The translations under genes were made by a program, and so were the position numbers. The notes below the pieces were generated by a model, which saw nothing but the letters and a program-made list of their open reading frames with translations, did not search any database and was not told the origin of the DNA. Shown one piece after another: positions 1 through 10,212 of a stretch of DNA of 64,000 nt. How positions within the stretch are numbered: the first letter of the stretch is position 1; every line of letters begins with the position of its first letter. Source of the DNA: Timema cristinae (Eukaryota > Arthropoda > Insecta > Phasmatodea > Timematidae); contig JBCFYV010011135.1 in NCBI GenBank assembly GCA_039000515.1, positions 29,665,876 to 29,729,875 on the forward strand, in the 5' to 3' direction.

Positions 1-244
1 CGAGGGGGTAGTTATTGAATGATTAAACACACTTCCCATAGGTAAATGCGGGTACATTTACTCTTAATATCATCTTACTCATCCCTACCTTATTGGTATG
101 GATATTTGGATATCCGAACGGCTTTTAAAACGTGCAACACACACAAAAAAGTTACTAAACGAATTAAAAATTAGGAATTGGATTCTCGAATCTCAACTTG
201 AACCCTCAAAGATTCAATTTTAAAAAAAAATCTCATTGTGGTTT

Positions 245-490
245 GTTTTAAAGCTCTGTTCGTCTTTATGGTATAGTGATCAGAGTTCCTGGGTTCGATT
301 CCAGGCGCTACCAGATTGCAAAGCTACTTGATTTTTTTTTAATGTGGAGACTCCGGTTTAAAAAAAAAACTGAGGTTAAAGGCCGGAGGGTTCGTTGTGC
401 TGGCCACACGACACGCCCTATCAGCGAAATTTGGCACTATCTTCGCCAACAGACGGTGGTTGCTCGGTCGGTAATGCTCAATCGCGAGCG
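245..490 (+). mobile_element. tRNA-derived SINE-like sequence
   Basis: ttatggtatagtgatcagag and cctgggttcgattccagg resemble A- and B-box regions of a tRNA, but the anticodon arm is missing, so it is not a functional tRNA. A core with ggttcgttgtgctggccaca follows. Confidence 0.45.
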
Positions 491-539
491 CACACGATTT
501 AGTTTTTAAGACTCGAACACTTCTTATTGTTTGTTAATC

Positions 540-2330
540 CCCTTACATAATTATTAGACAAATTCAACACAACCAGACCCCAGACCATTAATTTAACACT
601 TAACTGAATGTATGTGTTTTATGATAGATGTACATTTTTTTGGTTAAAATACTGGTTCCATTTCCTCTTATATCCATTCCACCGCTCCCCCCCCCCCTCT
701 TCACCAATATTGGGATTCGAATTTGTAAAGTAGAGTTGATTTGAACCAACTTTATTAAACACTAGCCTCCTTCCCCGTAAAAAAATATTGTAAAGAATCC
801 TGTAAAACAAAGCTTCAAATCATCCATCATGTCAATATAAAAACAAAACTTTTTGTTTGAAAATACAGTCCTACCATCACTGTATAGCCCCCTCCCTCTT
901 TTTTTCCTCCCTCCTATTTTAATCTCATTCTCTTTCCTCACCCCTACCCCCCCCCCCCCCCCCCCTTCACCAACCCCACTTTCCCTTCAACAACTTTTTT
1001 TTTCCAACGACTATATAATATACTATAACATTTTTATGAGGAATAAAATTAAATTTTCAAAATAAAATATAGCCTATGTTACTCGCTGATAATGTAGCTT
1101 TATATTGGTAAAGATTTTTAAAATCGGTCCAGTAGTTTTTGAGTTTATCCATTACAAACAAAAAAAACAAAAAAATCAAGTCTTTCCTATTTATAATATT
1201 AGTATAGATAAATTTATCAATATTTAATGTATATTTCTGAAACCAATAAAAAATGTATCAGTAATAAACATAGACGTTAAAACTTTTTTTTTCAACAATC
1301 CGAATCCCGCCCTGTGTAATTTCTTGGAACTACTGATTATTGCTATAATGTAAATTCACGCGAAGAAAAAGAAAAATAACCAATTTAGAAAGTGGTCAAA
1401 GGTCCGAAAGAAAGACAAAAGGGGGGGGGGGAAGAGGAGGAAGAGAATAAATAAAAAAATAGCGTCGGTAATTTTGCAAAAAAAGTTTTTTGACGAGCGG
1501 AAGTTCCCCTTTCTTTCACAACTTCTCCCTCTATCCGCGTGCTTTAGTCCATTTTGTATACACTCGAGTATACGGTGCCACAGAAATAGAAATTATGATT
1601 TACTGAATAAACTTTATTTTATTTTTTTAAATTGCAGATTTATTTTTAATTTTATATATTTCGAGGTCAACCATTAAAGAGGGAGTGTGTATCTGGACCT
1701 GATAAATAGAGTTATTACTCTTAGACTACGCGTGGCGACCCAGGTTTGCCAATTTGACAGTCTCAAGCGCTAGTAGATGGACCTTGAAATGTATCTTATC
1801 TTGTCCGGCGGGATTCTAGAATTATTTTTAATTCTAATGAAGCAACGGCCTCTATTCCATTTCTATTCTAACACTCAAATATAGACTACAGCGCTTGGTG
1901 GTTGAATATGTCACTAACGTCTACACTGGTATACCAGATGTTAATTACAACTCCTCGAACCTTTGTGTGGATATTTGAGACGCGAGAAAATATCATATAC
2001 AACATTCTAAATATAAATAAACCAAATTTTTAATTTGAATTTGATTTAAATCTTTAATCCCACTAATTATTAGCTCATCCCCAACTTAATTATGTGACAA
2101 ACTTAACAACCAGACCCCAGACCATTAACCAAACATTTAAATGTTATAATGAATGCATTTCAACAAAAAAAATATTGGCATATAGTTAGCCTACTACTAT
2201 TCTCTTTTGTGTTTATCATTTTTTCCCCCTCAAGATTGGGATTTAAATTTGAAATCTGGGATTCATTGTTAGAATGAAGATTTGGATTTAATACAACTCT
2301 GATTTGAATATTGAAGTAAAAAAAGTAAAG
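540..2330. other. Intergenic AT-rich DNA with old repeats
   Basis: accagaccccagaccattaa occurs at about 571 and about 2109, with similar following sequence, marking two copies of one old repeat. 1065-1210 (aatcggtccagtagtttttg, ttataatattagtatagat) looks like the 3' tail of a non-LTR or Helitron-type element. No gene is seen. Poly-C and poly-G runs lie at 950-965 and 1421-1430. Confidence 0.5.
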
Positions 2331-2399
2331 GCCTCACGAGTGCTTCGTCTGGGATTCAATCATCGAAAACTTCTTAAAAGGAAACTTTTTATCTCTATC

Positions 2400-3010
2400 T
2401 ACTATCGAAACGGATGTCGGCGCAGTCTATCAGTAATAAGTCTTGGTCCCCCTTTCCACCTCCACCGAGATTGTTGAGGTTATGTTTCCTCTCTTCAAAA
2501 AGAGCCCGCGTGCTTCCAATCTTAACGCTCCGCTCGTTGGGTTAGGCGGGACCGCTCGTGGCGCTGGCCTCCTGTTTCTCAAGTGGTTACTCTCCCCTCT
2601 TGTGATCGGTCTATACAATATCCCCCCCACCGCCCGCCTCCCCTTTTAACTTCACTTTATGTTGCCCCATATTTAAACGCTGTCGAACTCGAGCGAAGAA
2701 GCAGTGACACGTCAGATTATTTGTGAGGTGTCGTAGGTACTGTAGATTCACTCTCTCTCTCTCTCTCTACAAAGAAACAATCGCTTAACAAGAAACGCGG
2801 TAACGTGACAATCACAAGATTTCCATCTCATCTGCGCGAAATGTTCCGCTAAAATTCATTACTCGTCTCTACTTCCGTCTCGCTCCCGATGAGATCTTCG
2901 ACACGGGAGAACCAATCAAATCTCAAATCAGTGCGCATGCGCTGTAGAGCTAGAAGCGAGCAGACAGCTTCGTTGGTTGTTGTGAGGAGATTTGAAATAA
3001 CCCGTTAATG
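2400..3010. promoter_or_regulatory. CpG-richer promoter-like island
   Basis: This segment is GC-rich against AT-rich surroundings. It holds a CCAAT box (2912-2916), a palindromic NRF-1-type motif TGCGCATGCGC (2932-2942), a CT microsatellite (2749-2767) and no TATA box. It could be the TATA-less promoter and noncoding first exon of lama 7 kb downstream. Overlapping open frames on both strands at 2430-2649 look incidental. Confidence 0.4.
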
Positions 3011-3486
3011 TAAAGCGTGTTTATTGATGTATCGGATTGTGCCACGACACACATTAAAAAAATAAGCTATGTTAGTAAATCCGCTGCAAAGCATCATGGA
3101 TCAACAACATACAACGTGTGAGTTTCTGCGTCACTTAAGCATAGTCTATCCTCCCTTTTAGGTAAACGAGTGTTTCAAGTTTTATGCCCCAGTTCTTTGC
3201 AAGAAGAAGAAAAAAGGTGCCATGTGAAATTTTGAATTTAGTGTCCAGTGAAATTTTGTAAAAAAAGGGGGGGGGGAGGAAGAATTCCGAGCAATGATAC
3301 GTCTTGTCGTTGTCTCTTTCAATCGACAAATGTAAATATTTAATAGCCTTAGTTCTTACGAGATCATTGGATGATTTTAAGTTTGTTGTGGAAAGGTTTC
3401 TTTGATTGATGTTTAATTTGTGGTATTTGTCTAGCTATCCACCGCAGAACCGATCAAATTGGGGGTTATTAATAGTTTTCTTATCC

Positions 3487-3735
3487 CGTTTCGGTGGCCA
3501 CATGGTCTAACGCGCTACTCTTGCAGTAAACTAAACTACCGATGACGGGGAGATTGATGTTCGGATCTCAGTCGGGTGTACTGAGGGTGGTTTTTTCCAA
3601 AATGGTTTTTCCACTCTGCTTCCAAATAAATGTAGGTACACTTTTTTATAAATATAACCTCCCTAATCCTATAAACCATTTGTGTAATTGGTACATAGGT
3701 GTATAAACCGAGCGGGCAGTAAGACGCGGTGTTAA
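3487..3735 (+). mobile_element. SINE family C
   Basis: Head ttcggtggccacatggtcta, then body tactgagggtggttttttcc and the tail gtaagacgcggtg. It is followed by a family D tail at about 3740-3935 (aaaatgtatcattgttgaaa, ttctagatttaagttag). Confidence 0.8.
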
Positions 3736-3739
3736 AAGA

Positions 3740-3935
3740 ATATTTAAAATAATACTTGTTCCGACAACCGGCATGTTTAAAAATGTATCATTGTTGAAAT
3801 GTGGGTTATCCCCCATTCAAAGTGATAAATTAACGGGTTGGGTGTTGTCTCTTCTAGATTTAAGTTAGTTTATAAATCGTGTGCTAATATAGGTAATTAT
3901 TCGGTTCAAAAAGTGCACATTAAATAAATTTAAAA
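3740..3935 (+). mobile_element. SINE family D, tail part
   Basis: The sequence from aaaaatgtatcattgttgaa through gataaattaacgggttgggt to cggttcaaaaagtgcacatt matches the tail of the 9255-9505 copy. The tRNA-like head is missing. Confidence 0.7.
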
Positions 3936-4296
3936 AAATAAATCAAACACCCTTAGGATTGTAGTCTTAAAATTCATCCATAGTATCTTACTGACTTAAC
4001 CATGTTTTTAAGAAACTTTCTTAGGGAGAGATTTAATAGTAACAAACTTTCTTGATATAACTTGTCGGGGATCCCCCTCCCTTCCAATACTGCTGCACCT
4101 TCATCCCTTAAAAAAAAAAAAAGAAACGTCAATTCATGTTAAATTTCAAACTAAAATTCAAAATTGTCTCATTAAATTGTGAAATGTCCTGTTTTGTCGA
4201 TTGAAAATACAGGATTATTCAGATCTTCAGGTAAAAAATGATCCAGGTTGTAGAGGGGTGGTAAGACAAATATGTATTTCCACGTAATGAACTTGG

Positions 4297-4445
4297 GACC
4301 ATGCCAGGCCTCCACCGTGGTTCGGATTCCACGTTAAACTGTAGTTCCTCCATTTCATCTCACAATCACCCTACCATTACACATTAGCGTAAGTGCGTAT
4401 AACCCGAATGGGTAGTAAGACGCGGTGCTAATAATAATAATAAAC
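4297..4445 (+). mobile_element. SINE family A, 5'-truncated
   Basis: It begins atgccaggcctccaccgtgg and runs to gtaagacgcggtgctaataa. Confidence 0.85.
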
Positions 4446-4639
4446 TTGGGACCGTCTGCGCAGCGAAATGTCAAAGTTGGTGTTGTGTGCACCTCCGAGA
4501 GAGGATGGGGGGTTCTGGGGTGGGGAGCAACACATACAGCACGCAGCGTAAACCAACAAAAACATCCCCACCACTCCCTCTTCTGGTAACTGACAGATAT
4601 CAGAACAATCAGTATTGCAAACATTGACTGAAAGTAACT

Positions 4640-5520
4640 AATGTCAACCTGTTCGGAAATAATTATTATTTGCTTACTAATATTATATTATCAATCAAAA
4701 ATTTTAATAAACGCCTTTAAAAATACTTCTCTAAAGATTACTGTGTAACTGTCGTTTTCGTAACTTACTGAAATAGCAAAATATATTAATAAAACTATTG
4801 TTTTTTTTTGTTTGTTTCATGGTTGTGGCAACGATATTATAATACGTGATATAATAACTTTAAAAGTATAATATTCACACATTTATCTTGTTATAACTGA
4901 CCACCAACAGTGAATAACTTAAAGAGAGCCATACAAAATATTAGTTTCCTAATAAAACGTTTTGATTTTTTAAATAGATGCGCTAAAAAATACAACCGAA
5001 AACAGTTGGTGTGACGTCGTTTAACAGTCTTCGTTTAGTCTTGTTCACCATCTTAATTTATGAAGAGAACGCGTCCTCATTTGTAAAAAGTGAACCACAG
5101 ACGTATCTTACGTTAAAAAATAAACATCAGAACGATTATTTTTATAATTTCGTGTTTCAATAATGTAAAAAACCGGTTAAAAGAGAGAGATAAATTTTGG
5201 GGAAATCTTTGACTGCCAAGAGTGACCTAATAGATCATATGGTTTGGTGGATGGATACACGAGAGTAGATATGGTAGTCTTTGCTAGCTGTCACTAACCA
5301 CCACTCTTATTGTGAATGTCCTATAGTCGTAATTTACTCCACACTTGCCGTGGTCTGAAGATTGATGTGTTGCCTACCCCCCAGGTGCGTACAGAACCAA
5401 CTTTGATGCCTCATAGCACCGCCATTTGGCGTCGCCGACCCCAAGTTAATAACGTGGAAATGCTTGTCTTGTCACCCCCTGCAATCTTTTTATCTTTTTT
5501 TACCTGGATAAATTAATTAT
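4640..5520. other. AT-rich intergenic stretch, no gene seen
   Basis: No repeat or open frame with coding character was recognised. The short open frame at 5316-5516 lacks support. Confidence 0.5.
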
Positions 5521-5538
5521 CCTGTATAGTGCAATATA

Positions 5539-5747
5539 CAGGGTGTGGCGGAAACAATTTGACGATCCGTGTTGAGGGAAATGATGGGCGACATGATGAG
5601 GTGTGCCGGACATCCGGTGGAACTCTCCTGAGTCACATTAGTTTCAAGTGAAATATGTAGTTTGCTTTTATTCGGCTAGTGGATATTTACTTTTCAGTTA
5701 AATTGTTAGTTTTCAAGTTAATAATCGTTGGTTTCGGCCCCACCCTG
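5539..5747. mobile_element. 209-bp MITE, Tc1/mariner-type TA target
   Basis: The inverted ends are cagggtgtggcggaaac and the complement of gtttcggccccaccctg, flanked by TA on both sides. The interior has no open frame. Confidence 0.65.
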
Positions 5748-5770
5748 TAAATAGGATAGAACAGTGGTTC

Positions 5771-5955
5771 TCAAACTGGGGTACGCATACCCCCAGGTGC
5801 ACGTGACTATCTCTCAAGGGAAGATTGGTATAATAACAAGGGACTTATGGAAAACTATAAAGGTTGGCAGTTACCTTTATCTAGCTATTAACCCCCCCCC
5901 CCCCTCCTCATTTTCCCCGTATCTGTTCTCGGCTGGCGGTGTACCTAACAAATAA
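5771..5955 (+). mobile_element. hAT-like element end
   Basis: It begins cagtggttctcaaactgggg then tacgcatacccccaggtg, the typical start of hAT-type non-autonomous elements. A related end occurs inverted near 56845-56865. The other end of this copy is not clear. Confidence 0.5.
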
Positions 5956-6302
5956 GTACCGTGATAGGTTAGAATCTGGACAACCAGATATCAAAAAGTA
6001 GTGCCAATCCATGCAGCCACACATCTTTTACTGAAACACTTTGGGATTCATAATATATCAGCTTCAGAATTACAATATTAAAAGAATTATTTGAAAATAT
6101 TATGTTTGGGTTTACGTTTTTTCTTTATGTTCGGATGATTTTGTGAAGAAAATGTATAAAACTTTTTTAACGTCTTTTTTATAGTAAAATTGTTTGTTTT
6201 TTTAACTGATCGTAACGATTCTTAATAAGAGATAATGTTAAGGCTATAAAAGTAGGATTCTCTCCTAATAGCTTTGTAACATTTGCAATAATTTTATTAC
6301 GG

Positions 6303-6592
6303 ATATTGGTGGCCTGGTGGTCTAGGGGTAAGGTGTCAGACTTCTGTGCTGGCGGCCGGGGTTCAATCCTCGGTCCCGACACAGATTTATTTGATTACCA
6401 AACCCTTTCTTCACCTCTGACAAGACATCTTGTGAATGTGGGGAATGCCAGGCCTCCACCGTGGTTCGGATTCCACGTTAAACTGTAGGTCCTTCATTTC
6501 ATCTCACAATCACCCTACCATCACACATTAGCGTAAGTGCGTATAAACCGAACGGGTAGTAAGACGCGGTGCTAATAATAATAATATTACGG
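6303..6592 (+). mobile_element. SINE family A, full length
   Basis: Head ggtggcctggtggtctaggg, B-box ccggggttcaatcctcgg, body and the common tail with ATA repeats. A duplicated flank (ttacggatatt, around 6297 and 6589) is a good target-site duplication. Confidence 0.92.
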
Positions 6593-6724
6593 ATATTTTC
6601 CCCCCAATAGATTAAAAAAAGATCAATAATTTACCATTTAAAGCTTGCCATTTGTTTTGTGTTTTTATCTTTGGGGTACATTAAACTTTTATTAATGGCC
6701 AAGGGATACAAATACCCACGTATT

Positions 6725-6786
6725 TGGCATTCTAGTCCAACACAAGATTAGCGCGTTTGACCACGTGGCCACCGAAGCGGGTAAAT
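6725..6786 (-). mobile_element. SINE family C head fragment
   Basis: attagcgcgtttgaccacgt then ggccaccgaagcgggta is the reverse complement of the family C head. Confidence 0.65.
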
Positions 6787-6789
6787 ACT

Positions 6790-7890
6790 TATTTAGTATA
6801 AGAGGAAAAGAAAAAAAAAATCGAGGACTCAAATTTGTATTAAAGTTTTAAAATAAAATTTAAAACTTTGGCTATAGGCTCAAATTTGAGAAATATATGA
6901 CCCATCTCTATCTTTGTTCAAAGGCTTCTACGCCCATGACAGATATTCAAGAAGTGTTGCAGATTAAACTACTAGATGTAGAAAATAAAATTGAAATTAT
7001 ATATTGAAACAATATTTAATTTACTTTGGACAAAAATGTTTTATTTTTCTATAAAATAATTTCAAAAATATCTATTATAGGTCTGCGTAGTGTTCCCTTT
7101 CTTTCTACCTTAGGAGAAGTGAATCAAGATTGTTTATAAGCCAACAAAGTTGCATAGAATAACATCGTGACGTATTCGACATACATATCTCCATGTGGTT
7201 CTATAAACTGACAGTATCTCTTCGAAATATAAACTCTAAAAATGTGATCCTCAAAATTCGGACCATCTCTCTACTATTTTTTGGACTTGCAGCCAATTTT
7301 TATGGTAAGTTTTGTTTTACTTAGTTCGTTTGAATTGTCATTCTTGGATTTAGATTTGTTAATATTAGGTGTTTTGCTTTCCAATAAATAACAAGTACTT
7401 TGCTTTGTCCAAAAGTATCCCTTCATCATATGGAAAGGGGAAAAATGAGGAGAGTTACATTACACACATTTAATTTTCAGGATGACTTTTATATCTCAAA
7501 CTCTTTAAAGAACCCGGAAAATACTTTTTTTTATAAATAATATAAACATGACGTGTTCTAGTGTGTCTTCAATCCGTCATTGTGAAATAAATGTCTTAGG
7601 CGTGCTGGGAAGATGAATGTGGATAGGGTGACGAAGCAAATGTATGAAGGTAGAGTGTGTGTGTGTGGATCAAAAGGGAGGGGTAGGCTATGTAAGACGT
7701 GGTGACCAGAAAACAAACCCAATGAACAAGCAGTTTAGGCTGAAGGGGGGATTGGCTCGCATCAGAGTCTAGACTGTAGGCCTATGTATGACCTAGTCGG
7801 TATGTTTGTCCATCCTTGGGATAATCCCTAAATATTTTATATTTTGATATCTCAGGGTGTATCCAAAACATGATATTTTTTTAAATTGTG
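6790..7890. other. Intergenic stretch with weak MITE similarity
   Basis: 6930-7050 (atgacagatattcaagaagt, ttggacaaaaatgttttatt) faintly resembles the long-TIR MITE family at 48.3 and 54.3 kb. The rest shows nothing recognisable. Confidence 0.4.
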
Positions 7891-8760
7891 CCATGCTTAG
7901 TGGTTTAATTAAGGCGGCCACCTAGGTTCGCGAGAAAGTATCAATCGCTGCCGGGCCACATGGCTTAAAATACACTGGTTTTTGTCGTTTTATGGAACTA
8001 CTTCTCTATTAACTCTGATCTTATACTCCCTTTCACCCTTGAAATACAACCACCCTTTGTAATATCAATAATAAAGAGGGGAAATAAAACTACTAGACTT
8101 CTTATCACAAGATAAAGAAGAAAGCTCGCTGTTAGTTCTCAAATATCAAACAATGACTGTATTTGTTAGAGGAAACTTATTATCTCAAGGTAAAGAGGAA
8201 AGCTCGCTGCTAGTTCTCAAATATCAAACAATGACTGTATTTGTTAGAGGAAACTTCTTATCTCAAGGTAAAGAGGAAAGCTCGCTGCTAGTTCTCAAAT
8301 ATCAAACAATGACTGTATTTGTTAGAGGAAACTTCTTATCTCAAAGTAAAGAGGAAAGCTCGCTACTAGTTCTCAAATATCAAACAATGACTGTATTTGT
8401 TAGAGGAAACTTCTTATCTCAAGGTAAAGAGGAAAGCTCGCTGCTAGTTCTCAAATATCAAACAATGACTGTATTTGTTAGAGGAAACTTCTTATCTCAA
8501 GGTTAAGAGGAAAGCTCGCTGCTAGTTCTCAAATATCAAACAATGATTGTATTTGTTAGAGGAAACTTATTATCTCAAGGTAAAGAGGAAAGCTCACTGT
8601 TAGTTCTCACATATCAAACAATGACTGTATTTGTTAGAGGGAACTTGTTATCTGAAGGTAAAGAGGAAAGCTCGCTGCTAGTTCTCAAATATCAAACAAT
8701 GACTGTATTTGTTAGAGGAACGCTAAATCTAGAGCCCTTTTTTCTTCAAGCCAAGTCTCA
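7890..8760 (+). mobile_element. Dispersed element with an internal 78-bp tandem array (copy 1)
   Basis: The array at about 8108-8720 has about eight copies of a 78-bp unit (aaacaatgactgtatttgtt, agaggaaacttcttatctca, aggtaaagaggaaagctcgc). Outer flanks (cgagaaagtatcaatcgctg at about 7930; ctaaatctagagcccttttt near 8725) recur inverted around the 32.4-34.1 kb array, so the whole unit, not just the array, is dispersed. Confidence 0.88.
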
Positions 8761-8968
8761 TATCTCCACTCATTTTAAACGCCTTTTAATGTCACATTTT
8801 AATATATATTTGTTTCTTTTAATAAAATTCAAAACATAGGATTTCTAAGGGAAACGAGCCCTATTGGAATCTTTCGTCTCTATTTTGGCATGAACCATAT
8901 TTTGAAATAACGCATCATAGAATGTTTCACGTTAGAGCTGAACGTCTGCGCGGCATTTTCTCTCTTAC

Positions 8969-9169
8969 CTAGGCGGCAACCTTAAAGTCTCCCAGGTTGG
9001 TATTAGGATGCTGCTAATTGCACCTGTCCTTGCCCGAGTAATTGATCGGCAAATCCCGTCAAGTGCAGACCTAACACTAGTTGTTTTCGCAACCACCCGA
9101 TTGTTTATATCCTCGGTAAACTCTTTCGAATCAGTTTGTATCTCGAGTTCATGTAACACAGTTCTAGGT
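8969..9169 (-). CDS. Possible internal exon of an unidentified minus-strand gene
   Basis: On the minus strand a good acceptor (cactttcttcag) at 9170-9171 and a consensus donor (AG|GTAAGAG) at 8967-8968 bracket 201 bases that are open in one frame. That frame reads PRTVLHELEIQTDSKEFTED, then continues through SVRSALDGICRSITRARTGA to WETLRLPP. I do not recognise the product. Codon third positions are AT-leaning, unlike the GC3-rich lama exons, so it could also be a decayed mobile-element ORF. Confidence 0.35.
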
Positions 9170-9254
9170 CTGAAGAAAGTGTGGTTTATTCAAGGGTAAC
9201 TATGACTTTATTGACCAAGTGTGAGGATGTTTCATTTTAACTTGACCGTTTGGT

Positions 9255-9505
9255 AGTTCAACGGTTTTTTTTTAGCTCAGCTGTTAGTGTCTCTGTCTAC
9301 TGAGCTAAGTGTCCCGGGACTGATTCCAAGCCAGACCAAAAAATGTATAATAGGTAAAATGTGGTTTTGCCCTTTCACAGTGGTGAATTAACGGCTGGGG
9401 GACTGGATGTTGTGTCTGTTCTAGATTTAAGTTAGGTTATAAGGCGTGTGCTGATATAATCAGTCGGTTCAGAAAGTTAACGTTAAATACAACTTTTTTT
9501 TTTAA
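9255..9505 (+). mobile_element. SINE family D, near full length
   Basis: tRNA-like head (tttagctcagctgttagtgt, ctactgagctaagtgtccc) with a B-box-like gggactgattccaagcc, then a tail with ggtgaattaacggctggggg and tctagatttaagttagg. It does not share the tail of families A-C. Confidence 0.7.
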
Positions 9506-10027
9506 TAAATGCATTTTATGGGTTTTGTTTGTCCGGGTATTTTCCCCACGATTACAGTCAGTCGTGGATGAATTTTAACAAAATTCGGCAGAGAAATTTT
9601 CTGGAACAAGGTAGAACTATGTATATACTTAATTTCAATATTGTTATAAATTTAAATTTGACAGCCACACAAAAGGATTTCCGTTTGATTACTCATCTCA
9701 GTCAAATGGTTTGTATTTTAAAATTTTTGCAAATGATAGAGAGTACCTCAGGCAGTTTTATTTTATTAAATTGTGACTGAAGTCTTAAATCACGTGAACA
9801 ATGACTATTCTCGATTGATATAATAACTTATTTTATGTCTAAAATTATCGCCAAGAAAAAATATCGACTATAAATCCAAGATTATATTAAAGGAGTTATT
9901 TCAAATTGAAAGCCAAAGAGAATTATTGAGACTGTAGTGACGATAAAATAATATGTCCTTGCTGTCCCAGGTTAAGCGAGTGTGTAAGTCATGCCGATGT
10001 AAGGAGTGTGTTCCCGTGTGTCCTCAG

Positions 10028-10102
10028 CCAGACTGACGGGCAGCGGGGGAGAGGCAGGGCTGAGAGCGGGTGGAGGAGGAAGAGAGCCGTAGAGGAGCAG
10101 CC
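10028..10102 (+). other. lama: Probable 5'UTR portion of lama exon 1
   Basis: A pyrimidine-rich stretch ends in tcctcag at 10027, a plausible acceptor. The following 75 bases are purine- and GC-rich and lack any ATG, whereas just upstream there are two ATGs followed by a stop. This suggests that transcription starts at a noncoding exon further upstream, possibly at the 2.4-3.0 kb island. Not proven without RNA data. Confidence 0.4.
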
Positions 10103-10212
10103 ATGCTGAAGGTTGTGGGAGCGTCCTGGTTTCAGACCAGGGTCAGCACGGGGATCCTGGCCCTGGTGGGAGCCCTGGGAGTGATCGTCATCATCCTGGG
10201 AGAGGTCGGGAG
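10103..10212 (+). CDS. lama: lama exon 1: start codon and signal anchor
   Basis: The ATG at 10103 has a good context (gcagccATGc), and there is no upstream ATG back to a likely 5'UTR splice acceptor (tcctcag ending at 10027). The 36 whole codons encode a short basic lead ([13 protein letters not shown]) and then a hydrophobic helix with [15 protein letters not shown], which is a signal peptide or signal anchor. The exon ends in phase 2 (AG) at a strong donor, GTAAGAG. Read-through hits TAA immediately (10214-10216), so the donor must be used. The last 38 bases of the exon are the founder of the tandem array that fills the start of intron 1. Confidence 0.85.

Noticed and set aside
245..312. 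A tRNA gene
   Set aside because: A- and B-box-like words are present but the anticodon arm is missing and the stems do not form; it looks SINE-derived.
2430..2649. A coding exon in the 2.4 kb island
   Set aside because: Open frames exist on both strands but neither has convincing splice sites or family similarity; promoter-like content explains the composition better.
6303..6380. tRNA genes at the heads of the SINEs
   Set aside because: Each tRNA-like head is fused to a SINE body and tail and is present in many copies.
8153..8839. Repetitive open frames with a 26-residue period
   Set aside because: The 78-bp unit is divisible by 3 and stop-free in one frame; the copies are broken by a stop and indels, so a gene is not supported.
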